The position numbers and the translations under genes were made by a program. From Adiantum capillus-veneris (Eukaryota > Streptophyta > Polypodiopsida > Polypodiales > Pteridaceae): 64,000 nucleotides of DNA. Positions 18,902 through 28,300 of the stretch are shown here, piece after piece (position 1 is the stretch's first letter; every line of letters starts with the position of its first letter). The stretch covers positions 91,189,340 to 91,253,339 of the forward strand of contig CM043971.1 in the NCBI GenBank assembly GCA_014529385.2. Direction: 5' to 3'. The notes beneath the pieces are model-generated. The model saw nothing but the letters and a program-made list of their open reading frames with translations. It had not been told where the DNA came from and did no database searches.

Positions 18902-18915
18902 CAGAATACGCTTTG
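18902..18915. repeat. Target-site duplication of LINE E, 5' side
   Basis: CAGAATACGCTTTG is the partner of 3737-3750 with one mismatch, after which Copia B pol continues. Confidence 0.9.
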
Positions 18916-21210
18916 TTTGCGGATGATATAACCTGTAATCTTTGTTTTCAGCACTATAACCAACAAAAATACATTTGACAGCCTTATTATCCAATTTTCT
19001 GCGCTGTGTTTGTGGCACCAAAGCATATGCCAAACAACCAAAAACACGCATGTGCTCAATAGAAGGCTTTCTATCATGCCATGCTTCATATGGAGTAATA
19101 GATTGCAAAGCTTTCGTAGGACACCTGTTAAGTACATAAGTGGCACACATGATGGCCTCAAGCCAAAAAGAATGCGGCAAAGTTTGACTTTTGACTATAC
19201 ATCGTGCCATTTCCGTTAGTGACATGTTTTTCCTCTCAGCAACACCATTTTGCTGAGGTGTATAAGGTACTGTACATTGGTGTTTTATCCCACGACTAGC
19301 CAGAAATGCATTAAATTCATGAGACATTTACTCCCCCCCTCGATCGGATCAGAGGGTGCCCATAGTACATTTCGAGATATTTTCAGCCATAGCTAGAAAT
19401 TGTTTGAAGCACATAAAAACTTCGGACTTCGCTTTATGCGGAAATACCCATGCATGCCTGGAGTAATCATCAATGAAAGTCACGAAGTAAAGGTAATTGC
19501 CCAAGGACGGAGTTTGCATGGGCCCACAAACATCACTATGCACAAGCTGCAACCCGCATGTGGCCCGAACTGAACCATCCTTTGGAAACTTCGAACGCTG
19601 CATCTTACCCAAAATATAGGCTTCACAAACATGTTTGACAGGTGCTTCAAGAGGCGGCAAAGTAGCAACCTTATCAGATTTCTGTAAACGCAGCAAACTG
19701 GCAAAATTCAAATGACCAAAACGTGCATGCCAAAGTTTTGTATCTGAAATAGCCCTTGAATCTGCAACAGCATTTGCAAAATTTTGTCCACACTTGTCAT
19801 ACAAAGTGAGCTTATACAGCCCACGACACAAAAGGCCAGATGCAACAATCTCATCACCAAAACTGAGATCATGAACTGTACATCTGTCATCCACAAATTT
19901 GACTACAAGTCCAAGTCTAGCAAGTGCGGATACAGACAAGAGATTCTTCTTGATCCCAGGTACATAAAGTGCATCAACAAGTGTGAAGGAACTGCCATTT
20001 GTAGCAGTAAGCACAATCTTTCCAACTCTCTGAACCGGATAAGAGGCATTGTTGGCACAAGTGACTGAATTCCCGTGAGGGACAGACTCCAGAGAGGTGA
20101 ACAATTCACAATGTGAGGTAATGTGCTTTGTAGCACCACTGTCGAAATACCACACATGTGAAACTGCAGCAACTGACAAGCATGCATCATGGACAACAGG
20201 ATTGTAAGTGCACTCTGCGCTAAAAGCCCATTCTGCATCAACATCAGCAATACAGTCTCCTTTCACAGAAGACTTAACAATGGCTGCATTTGTAGTGGAA
20301 CCACCCTCTTTCTTCTTAGTCTCCTTGGCCTTCAACTTAGGACACGACTTGATCAAGTGATCATTAGCTTTACAATAATGGCAACGCATCTTCTTTTTGC
20401 CCTTATCACCAGAATTTCCAGACAAATTGCTGCCAGGAGAAGCATTACAAACAGAATTTTTGCCACTCGCAGCAGAACCATAAGAAGTGGCTGCATTGTT
20501 GTTACCACCCTTTCTTTTAGAAGCAATGAAAGCCTGTTCAACTGCACGCTGCCTAGTCGTATTTTTTCTGGAAAGTGACTCTTTTAACAACAATGTGCAT
20601 AATGCATCAAACTTGACAACTTCAGGATTTCCTTGGGTCATCAGTCTCCAAGTACTAGCAAAAGTCTGGTAAGAATTTGGTAAGGCATCAAGAACAATCT
20701 GCACAAGGGAACTGTCTGAAATGACTTCACCTGCAGAAATAAGTTGCTCATTGATATCCTTGACACTAGCAAGGAAAGTGTCCATATCATCTTCCTCATG
20801 CATAATCTTCGACTCCAACTCTTTACGCAGTAAAGCAATTTTAGCCTCATTGCGACTGCATAAAGACCAACTAAAATATCCCAAGCCTGTTTTGCAGATT
20901 TTGCTGAACGGATGTGAGGAACAATGGTGCGCTTCACATACAACGCAATCAATGCATGAGCCTGCGCATCCTTAACATCCCAACAAGCGCTCTAACAACA
21001 GCAATCCTTGCAGCAAGACCTGCAACATCCTCAACATCGCCTACATTCTCAGAACCAGGACGTACATCAATGCCTTGCACAATATTCCAGACGCCCTTTT
21101 TACATAAGAACGTGTTGTATCATATAAGCCCACATAGGGTAATTATCCCCATCAAACCTGTCCTCAACAGCAAACATCTTGAACACATCTGTGTTGTTGT
21201 TGTCAGCCAT
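18916..21210 (-). pseudogene. gag-pol: Copia B gag, protease and integrase (5' half of pol)
   Basis: Gag starts at the ATG ending at 21,210 (MADNNNTDVFKMF, then GDNYPMWAYM), shifts frame within 30-40 codons, then runs open from 20,884 to 19,349. That part has a UBN2-type gag (FASTWRLMTQGNPEVVKFDAL), a zinc knuckle CHYCKANDHLIKSC, the protease motif WYFDSGATKHIT, a GAG-pre-integrase motif KLWHARFGHLN, and the start of the integrase core (LVHSDVCGPMQTPSLGNYLY, FIDDYSRHAWVF). A TGA at 19,349-19,351 and a TAA at 19,328-19,330 interrupt it. The frame then continues with TPQQNGVAERKN and HMRVFGCLAYALVP to 18,916, where LINE E begins. The other half of pol is at 1800-3736. Confidence 0.9.
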
Positions 21211-21517
21211 GGTAAATGCTTCGCCTGATGTGAAAACTGCCCGAAAATAGGAGAAACGGAGGGGGAACAACACGTGCTATATAGCACAAACCGTAGAAGA
21301 CTGAAAGGCACCTGTTATGTAGAAAACGGCATTGACAGAATTTCTGCACAAAATGACGAAATTGCCTGAGCAGACCTGCCTGTAGTGCAAACGGAGGCCA
21401 AAATGAGCCCGAATCATTTGTCGACCTGCGAACGCTCGCCAAACCTCACTGTAATCGGAGAAAGTGAACAGGCGTGTGCTGGAGCATCTGGCGACTAAGC
21501 CCGGGAGGACGCAACCT

Positions 21518-21529
21518 GCTCTGATACCA
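21518..21529 (-). promoter_or_regulatory. Primer-binding site of Copia B (initiator tRNA-Met)
   Basis: On the minus strand TGGTATCAGAGC lies two bases inside the 5' LTR. It is the canonical complement of the plant initiator tRNA-Met 3' end, the usual Copia primer. Confidence 0.92.
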
Positions 21530-21531
21530 AT

Positions 21532-21758
21532 TGTTGGAATTAGGGTTCCAGAGAAACGCACACAGCTTGGAGAAGCCGAAGGAAGCTCAAGGCACACAAG
21601 AGAGAGTGTATAACTTAGTGTGCAATGGAAAGATAGATAGCCCTAGAGTGATGGGCGTATATACAATGCTCGGGGGAAAAAACCTCCTAAAGAGGGAAAA
21701 AATGCCGCGGCGGTCCTAGTGTGTTCACACACATCACTACCACATGTATATGGTAACA
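21532..21758 (-). repeat. 5' LTR of Copia B
   Basis: This 227-bp LTR is the partner of 1497-1724 with TG...CA ends. The TSD TGATC follows at 21,759-21,763, after which Gypsy A resumes. Confidence 0.93.
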
Positions 21759-21763
21759 TGATC

Positions 21764-22168
21764 TTTGGTTCTTAAGTTCACGAGGAACTTGGGTTCTTGA
21801 GGGTCTTGAGGTTCTTGAGAGTTTTCTTTCGCTTGCAATCTGCGTTCGAGAAGGATCTTCTCTTCACCCGAGTTCTACTCCTTTCCGCGGGCGCACCCCT
21901 TGGCGCCTTGCGCTCACACCAAGGTTGCTTTTTCCCACCTCACGTCGATTGGCCGGCCGCTAAGTGCACGGTCCGCTCTCAATGAGTGAAAAGAGGCACA
22001 AGGGGAGGCTGGACAAGCCCTTCTTTCTTGGGATTCTTGTCACTCTTCAAAAACACAATTAGGAATCGACACGCCCAAGCGAGCTTGGGTTCGTGCGACC
22101 TCAACAAGCAAAAAATTTTTCTGTGGTGCTTGTGGTTCTTTCCATGAGTGATACAGAACATTGCCAAA
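21764..22168 (-). other. Untranslated leader of Gypsy A
   Basis: This is the stretch between the primer-binding site and gag of element A, seen after Copia B is removed mentally. Both sides are rich in the TCTTG/AAGA type of short words. No gene is seen. Confidence 0.55.
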
Positions 22169-22180
22169 GCTCTGATATCA
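22169..22180 (-). promoter_or_regulatory. Primer-binding site of Gypsy A (initiator tRNA-Met-like)
   Basis: TGATATCAGAGC on the minus strand lies next to an LTR terminus TGTTAGG (plus-strand reading). It differs from the consensus TGGTATCAGAGC by one base. Confidence 0.75.
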
Positions 22181-22181
22181 A

Positions 22182-23097
22182 TGTTAGGTGCAGCGGAATG
22201 AATGTTTGAACTTTTCTCAAGATGAGTGCTCCGAACTGTGCTCAAGGTTCCTTTTGTTCTTATGGAAGGGAGAGCCTTCCGTTCTTAATGAGAGAGTGCT
22301 ATGATCACAAACAAAGTGAATGGACACTGTGCGTGCAAGTGTATGAGACTGAGAGATAGAGAGAGAAGAGAATACGACACTAGAGACGTTGTAAAACCCT
22401 CCTCCGAAGGCCCCACTCGTCGGCGAGAGTGGTCTACTTATGATTGCACAATCAGGTACAAACTGAATGCATGTGTTGATACAAGTCTATGCTATGTCGA
22501 CGACGACGACGGGGATGACGACACTGACCTAAGGGCTGAAATCTGCAATCTTTTATCTGCTATCCAAAAACGCTATGGGCTCAAATCTGCTGCAAATCCA
22601 AAACGCTGGTTTTGGGGTTGCTTTCTGCCGATCTTTATCGCTGAAAATCTGCAGGTCTTAGGGCTGAAAACTGATGGTCTTTGATGGCTGAAAATCACCT
22701 GCTGAAAATGTCCAAAGGCTGAAAACTGGGGCTGCTTTTGCTAGGATCAAAAACGCTAGGCATGGGAGTTCTTTTGGCGATGGCAAGGGCTGAAAACGCT
22801 GATGTTTGCAGCTTTGCCGGCGATGAAGCTAATGCTGAAAACACTATGCATGAGGATCTGCTTGCGGTGACTACTTGTTGCAAAAACGCCAAGGGTTGGG
22901 ACTTGCTTGGTGATGATGCCTTGTTGCAGGAACGCTAGGTGCTGAATCTTGCTTGGAGGGGAGAACCGCCAAGGTCTTGCTTGAGAAGTTGCCTGCTGAG
23001 CTTGGCTCCTGTTGCCTCTTCTGCCAATTAGTGTTAGTCTAGGTTTGCTTATATACAAACTTACTCAATTTGCCCTACCTACTTTCCAACAAACGTC
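22182..23097 (-). repeat. 5' LTR of Gypsy A (outer boundary uncertain)
   Basis: The inner end TGTTAGGTGCAGCGGAAT closely matches the ends of LTRs G and H (complement: ATTCCGCTGCACCTGACA). A TATA-like GTATATAAGC on the minus strand is at 23,047-23,056. The body is full of GGGCTGAAAAC and AAAACGCT words on the plus strand, as in LTRs C, D, G and H. The outer end is not defined; I stop at a CA near 23,097, but U3 may extend further. Confidence 0.6.
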
Positions 23098-23530
23098 ACT
23101 TAAAAATAATAAGTGAAAAATGTCAAAAATACGTAAAATAGGCTAAATGCATTGGAAAATTACCCTGAAGGATTCTGATGGGAATGCTTATGATCATGCT
23201 GTGTGCAACCAGAGGATATGCATCTACACTAAGTGACTGGGTATGCACGGTCTACGAGTAGACTCACAAAAGTGCCAGATCACTTCTAATCTAGACTGAC
23301 TGGACGTGACACGAGCGTTCGGTACGCGGGAGTTGGGGGTATTTGAGTCAGGGCGTGAGCCCCTTTTGAGGTGTGTAAAGGGAGGCGAGCTCCCCTTGGA
23401 GCTCCGTGAGTCCGTACAGCTGCCACATAAGCATGTCAGCGTGAAATCCGGAGCGTTCGTATTGCTGCCATGTCATCATGCTCCACGCGATTGAGTGTAC
23501 GGGCTCTTGTAAGTTGGTGGGAGCTCGTCT
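23098..23530. other. Unassigned stretch between LTR A and Gypsy D
   Basis: I see no long frame and no clear repeat. It may include the remaining U3 of LTR A and upstream sequence of the promoter-like block at 23,531-23,622. Confidence 0.4.
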
Positions 23531-23622
23531 TTAAAAATAAGCCCCTCGGCAAGACTTTGCAATTTGGTAAAACTTCTTCTATTGCTTCTTCTTCTACTTC
23601 TTCTGCTTCTCTCTAGGGTTTA
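23531..23622 (+). promoter_or_regulatory. Promoter-like block: TATA-like box, TTC-rich leader and telo-box
   Basis: CTTTAAAAATAAGC (23,529-23,542) resembles a TATA box. It is followed by a pyrimidine-rich leader of TTC repeats (23,573-23,611) and CTCTAGGGTTTA, whose complement contains the telo-box AAACCCTA. In plants this combination is typical of 5' regions of translation-related genes. Gypsy D begins at the very next base, so any gene body is displaced or lost. The alternative is R/U5 of an unrecognised LTR. Confidence 0.4.
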
Positions 23623-25232
23623 TGTCACCAGTGTGTGACTACTATCTATCCTTTTTGTTGATTTCTTTCTTATTATCTATTTACTTTCACTTTTTGGAAA
23701 CACCCCTCGTGAAATCTAACTGCCCTGCATTGCATAGCTAGTGTGGAACTGTCCAGAGGGAGTCCAGGCCTGAGGGCAAGAGAGCACTAAGGTTGGACAA
23801 GGACTATGGTTAGCCAAGTGGGGTCATTGACTAGCCAAAGTGGAATCCTTTGCTACAGAGGCTACATTTCAGTTCTGGATGTGGCCGTAGTGTACAAAGA
23901 GGGTCGGATGACCTAGAAAGATACAATGGCAGCATCTCCTAAAATTTAGGGAACTGCTATTTTGGGACCTGAAAATGTGTTGACGTCATTACCTCCGGAA
24001 TGACAAAGGGAACATTTTCTTACTCTGCCGTGAAGTCAACTGGGCAACCGGTTGGGATATTTTTAGACGGCAACCCCGAAACAGGAAAATGCTTATAAAT
24101 GTGCCAAGTGGCACCTTCTGGTGCACTTGTCTCATGCAACAAGAAGTGGCGCTGAATTTAGGAGGGGGAGAGCCTCATTTTCAGTTTTTGTCATAGGTTA
24201 AGAGCTATGGAGTGCTTGCTTTCCCTCTTATGCACAGTGCGGTGCCAGGAGTGATGCCCTGCACGCTACGCACTGCCCTCTCTCTCCCCTTTGGCAGTAT
24301 GTTATGCCCCTCTAGTGGGCTCTTCATTTGACCAATGTACAGTTGTGTGGGTGCATGCGCGATTGCCGAGGCAAGAGCCTCTTGCACAGGTACTGGATTA
24401 GCTAGCGGCTAATCCCCCGCAGGTACAGGTGAATTCGGAGAGGTTTCACGCTAGAAATCTCGTCCGATTCAAAGGGCAAGTAGCCCTACAGTTGCGGGAG
24501 CTCGAGGACTTGCTACGGATGCGACCGGCACGCGAAACGGAGCCCGAAACAGTGAATTACAGCCTGCTGTGTATTTTTGCAGGTTTAGGGTTTTGGCCCT
24601 AAACGGACCCTAATACCCCCAGGAGGTTCGGGGACGCAAGGGGACCGCTATACAGGTGATCTGGCGCTATTTCAGGGCTGAAAACAGAGAATTCAGCGTG
24701 CTGGAGATTCTCGCCAGGTTTTGCAAAGCGCCCATATGCGTCGGGAAAGTCAACCAATGCGTGGGAATACTGATTGTGAAGGGTTCTAGTACAGTTATGT
24801 TGCCGAAATCGGGCTGGAACAGTGGAAATTCAGCCGAGTTTGTGCGGGGCAGCTTGTAGGGAACCACAGCGTTTATTCCCTCTTTTGAACAATAAAGAAA
24901 TACCGAAAGGGGCGCCTAAGTTAGGGGCCAATCTGGTGTCGGTCTTCTCATACAGGTGCATTCTTCAGCCGAGTTTGTGCGGGGCAGCTTGTAGGGAACC
25001 ACAGCGTTTATTCCCTCTTTTGAACAATAAAGAAATACCGAAAGGGGCGCCTAAGTTAGGGGCCAATCTGGTGTCGGTCTTCTCATACAGGTGCATTCTA
25101 GCATCTGTATCCCATTACCCTCTCTTGTGTCACTATAGCGCAGGTATAATAGACGACTAATAATGGGTGAAAGCTAAATGAAGGTTTGAAGTAAAGTCTA
25201 CCGCCCTTTTTGGATTGAACAGGTCGGTTACA
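23623..25232 (+). repeat. 5' LTR of Gypsy D
   Basis: About 1610 bp from TGTCACCAG to GGTTACA. The part at 23,930-24,060 aligns with LTR C near 4263-4400 (AAAATTTAGGGAACTGCTAT). It includes an internal 135-bp tandem duplication at 24,831-25,100, which accounts for part of the extra length. Confidence 0.88.
24831..25100 (+). repeat. 135-bp tandem duplication inside LTR D
   Basis: 24,831-24,965 and 24,966-25,100 are essentially identical. Each copy has CAGCCGAGTTTG at its start, the AATAAA plus AAATACCGAAAGGGGCGCC block (24,891-24,916 and 25,026-25,051) and GTGCATTCT at its end. The LTR therefore has two polyadenylation-like blocks. Confidence 0.95.
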
Positions 25233-25250
25233 TGGTTCCATCGACGGGAT
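25233..25250 (+). promoter_or_regulatory. Primer-binding site of Gypsy D (tRNA-Glu-like)
   Basis: TGGTTCCATCGACGGGAT directly follows the LTR end. It has the same position and pattern as in Gypsy C. Confidence 0.62.
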
Positions 25251-25340
25251 TAAATCACTTTTTCCCATAGAAGTGAGCCTTGGTCAGTTTTGGCCTTGAA
25301 GACACAGGGGATCATAGACCAGACACAGGGAATTGCAATT

Positions 25341-28300
25341 ATGGCTGACAGACCAGATGATGTGACTGAAGAGGTTTCCTCTTCACAGGGTCAACAGACA
25401 CATGAAGTGGGTGAGTCGTCAAGACCACCACAGACAGATGACGATATATTCAGGACCCAATTGGCTACTGCTGTGGCTATGTTCACACAAGTAATGCAGA
25501 ACCCGAGGTTTTTAGCCTTTCTGCAACCTCCTGTTCCGTCTCAGCAAGTTGGGTCACTGGATCATATTCAAAAGCCTGTTAAGGCTCGAGCACAGGTGAT
25601 TCATATTGCACAGTCAATGGAAACACCTGTACACTTGACGGAGAACATGCAGTCTCCACAACCTGTGCCTAAGGTGCAAGAACAGGTGGCTGAGATGCCA
25701 GTTTTTCAAGCTGTACCAATTCAGCCCGCCACCTTTCAGCAGCCTATAGTTGGTTCTAATGGGCAGGGAAGCAACCTACAGGCTATGCAACAGGTCTTCC
25801 CACCACCTTCAGTACACCCTGGCTATTTTGGAGGTGGATCGGTATTCCAGAGCATGGCTGGTCATGCACCTAGAAATCAGTTTTACACGCCAGGAACAGT
25901 GTTTGGGGGTGCTCAAACGATGATGCCTAACCCCATGTACAGTGTCATGGGTATGCAACCAGGGTTTCAGAGCACTCAGGGCCAATTTGGGATGCCACAG
26001 GCAAATTTTGGTATGGCTGGAATTACAAATCAGCAGCCAAATATGGCATTTCCAGGTCAAGTGGCCAAGGAACACACATGAACCCTAATAGTGTTCCCAT
26101 GTTTCAGTCACTTCCATATGACAATTTACCGCCGCTAGAGAGGCCAACTCCGTACAAAGAAGGTGGCAAAGGTGTGTCATTCACGACCTTTACAGGGTTT
26201 GATGACAGGAAGAAGGCTTTCTCATTCCTCCAGCAGTTTGACAAGGCCTATGCAGGGGGAAACTTTACAGAGGCTTCAAAGGTCCGCAAGGCAGCCACTT
26301 TCTTGACAGGGAATGCGGGACAATGGTGGACAACTTTATTGCTTCAAGGGCAAGCTCCGTCCACATGGATTTACTTCAAGCAGATTTTTGCAGCAGCATG
26401 GTTATCTGATGACTTTGAAGCAGATGTCATGACAGAATGGCACCAGCTAAATGCTGCCACTTGCAGAAATCTGGATGATTACAATCGGAAGTTTTGGAAA
26501 GCTCTACTTCCAGTAACTTCCTATAGGTTTGTGCCATTGACAGAACAGATTGAAAAATACTGTTGTGGCCTACCCAAAGGATTGAGAAAATACTGCATGA
26601 AGACAAAAGTCACTACTTTGACGCAGCTCATCGAGGTAGCAAACACTGGCAATGGTTTGCTCAAGGGAGAAGATTGTGAATTTAACACTGGCGTCAAGGC
26701 AGGATCAGGCAAGAAAAATTCAGCCAAGAAGCACGTTCCCAATGAGGCTCCTAAAGGGACTCAGGAGTCAGCCAACGCAGGGAAAGACAAAGCTACGGCT
26801 GAATCAGAAAAAGGACCAGCAAAGAAATGGAAAAGACGTTTTCCTCGCAAGTCAGAGGAGCAAAAGAAGGTCCTGAGGACAGAAAACAAATGCTTTATAT
26901 GTGAGCAGCCTGGCCACATTGCTTACAACTGTCCTACAAATAAAAGGCCACTGATTCTGAAGAAAAGGAGGACACGAAAGGAAAGAAGCCCATGGCTGGT
27001 CTAGTGCTAGATATGGTGGGCGACAAGCCAAATTCAGATGCAAGTGAGCTTTGCAGAGCATGGGGAAAGGTCAGGGATCAAACAGTGCTTATCTTCTTTG
27101 ATCCAGGTGCCAAAGCCAACTTCATTTCCCCAGAATTGGCTTCAAAGTTGGGAATCAGACCTGAAGAGATGGGGTATACAGCAGAGGCAGGTTTGGCATG
27201 TCTTGGCCATACAGAGGCTGTAACACCCATCATTGGAAAGTTGCGTCTACATATCCAGTCCTATGTAGATGCTGAAGAATTTTACATCATGCCACTGGAC
27301 GGATGTGATGTGTTGTTAGGTATTCCTTGGCTTGTTCGTGTACAGGGAATCATGGATGCCTACAACAAAAAGATCACTGTACAAAGCAGGGGAAAGACTC
27401 ACATTCTGGATTTAAAGCTTAAAGGGGAGTCTATTCCTACTGTATCAGCTTCTGCTATTACTTCTGTAATGAAAAAGCATCTTTTTGCGTACTTGGTTTT
27501 TGCACGTGAAGTGTCAGATTGTGATGAATCAAATTTATCTGTACTAGATAAAGAAAGGTCAATGTTTTTACAACAGTATAGTGACTGTTTCTCCGATTCA
27601 TTACCGTCTCAATTACCGCCAGAGAGACCCGAGGACCATGCGATAGATTTGGTGCCAGGCAGTAGCCCACCAAATAAGCCTCCGTACAGGGTTAGTGCGG
27701 CTCAGCAGAAAGAGATAATGGGCCAAGTACAGGAGTTGTTAGGAAAGGGGCTGATTCAGCCTAGTTCATCTCCATTCTGTTCTCCAGTGTTGGTGCAGAA
27801 AAAGGATGGCTCATGGCGTATGTGCATCGACTACCGTGCACTGAACAAGAATACCATCAAGAATAGGTTCCCTATACCTAGAATTGATGATATTTATGGA
27901 CAAATTAGAAGGAGCAGCTATGTTTAGCAGGATAGATCTAAAGAGTGGGTACCATCAGATCCGCATTAGATCAGAGGATGTGCACAAGACTGCTTTTAGA
28001 AAGACGTTTGGCCTTTACGAATTTTTAGTGATGCCCTTTGGTCTCACAAATGCTCCTGCTACGTTCAATAGGATGATGGACAGAATTTTCCGTCCACACC
28101 AGCAGTTTGTTGGTACATTCTTTGATGACATGATAGTCTACTCAAAGAATGAAGAGGAGCATAGGCATCACTTGGCCATTGTGTTCAAAGAGCTACGCAG
28201 TCATAGGTTGCTCATCAATGCAAAGAAAAGTGAGTTTTTTTCTAGAAGAGATTCACTTTCTGGGACACATTGTCTCAAAGGATGGTGTCAGAATGGATCC

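Larger units (their letters stand above)
1497..21758 (-). mobile_element. Ty1/Copia element B, full length but interrupted by LINE E
   Basis: The minus-strand order is 5' LTR (21,758-21,532), PBS complementary to initiator tRNA-Met, gag, protease, integrase, [LINE E with Gypsy C inside], RT, RNase H, polypurine tract, 3' LTR (1724-1497). This gag-PR-INT-RT-RH order is diagnostic of Ty1/Copia. Perfect 5-bp TSDs flank it. Without LINE E and its TSD the element is about 5.1 kb, normal for Copia. The LTRs differ by about 9 substitutions and one indel in 227 bp (about 4%). Coding regions have several stops and frameshifts, so it is dead. Confidence 0.92.
1..23097 (-). mobile_element. Ty3/Gypsy element A, outermost host of the nest, partial
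   Basis: The element is read on the minus strand. Its 5' LTR is at about 23,097-22,182, primer-binding site at 22,169-22,180, leader at 21,764-22,168, and gag resumes at 1-1496 after 20.3 kb of inserted Copia B. The two halves are linked by the TGATC target duplication of Copia B, present at both 1492-1496 and 21,759-21,763. The pol region and 3' LTR lie outside the window. The outer LTR boundary is not secure. Confidence 0.75.

Noticed and set aside
18479-19327. 282-codon frame that looks like an integrase with a Pro/Ser-rich tail
   Set aside because: It is a fusion artefact: Copia B integrase reads into the C-rich 5' UTR of LINE E at 18,901.
21518-22180. TGGTATCAGAGC-like sites considered as tRNA-Met genes
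   Set aside because: Only the 12-base primer complement is present; no cloverleaf around it, and each sits next to an LTR end.
24831-25160. 112-codon frame with a duplicated 45-residue unit
   Set aside because: It is the coding shadow of the 135-bp tandem duplication inside LTR D; no protein family.
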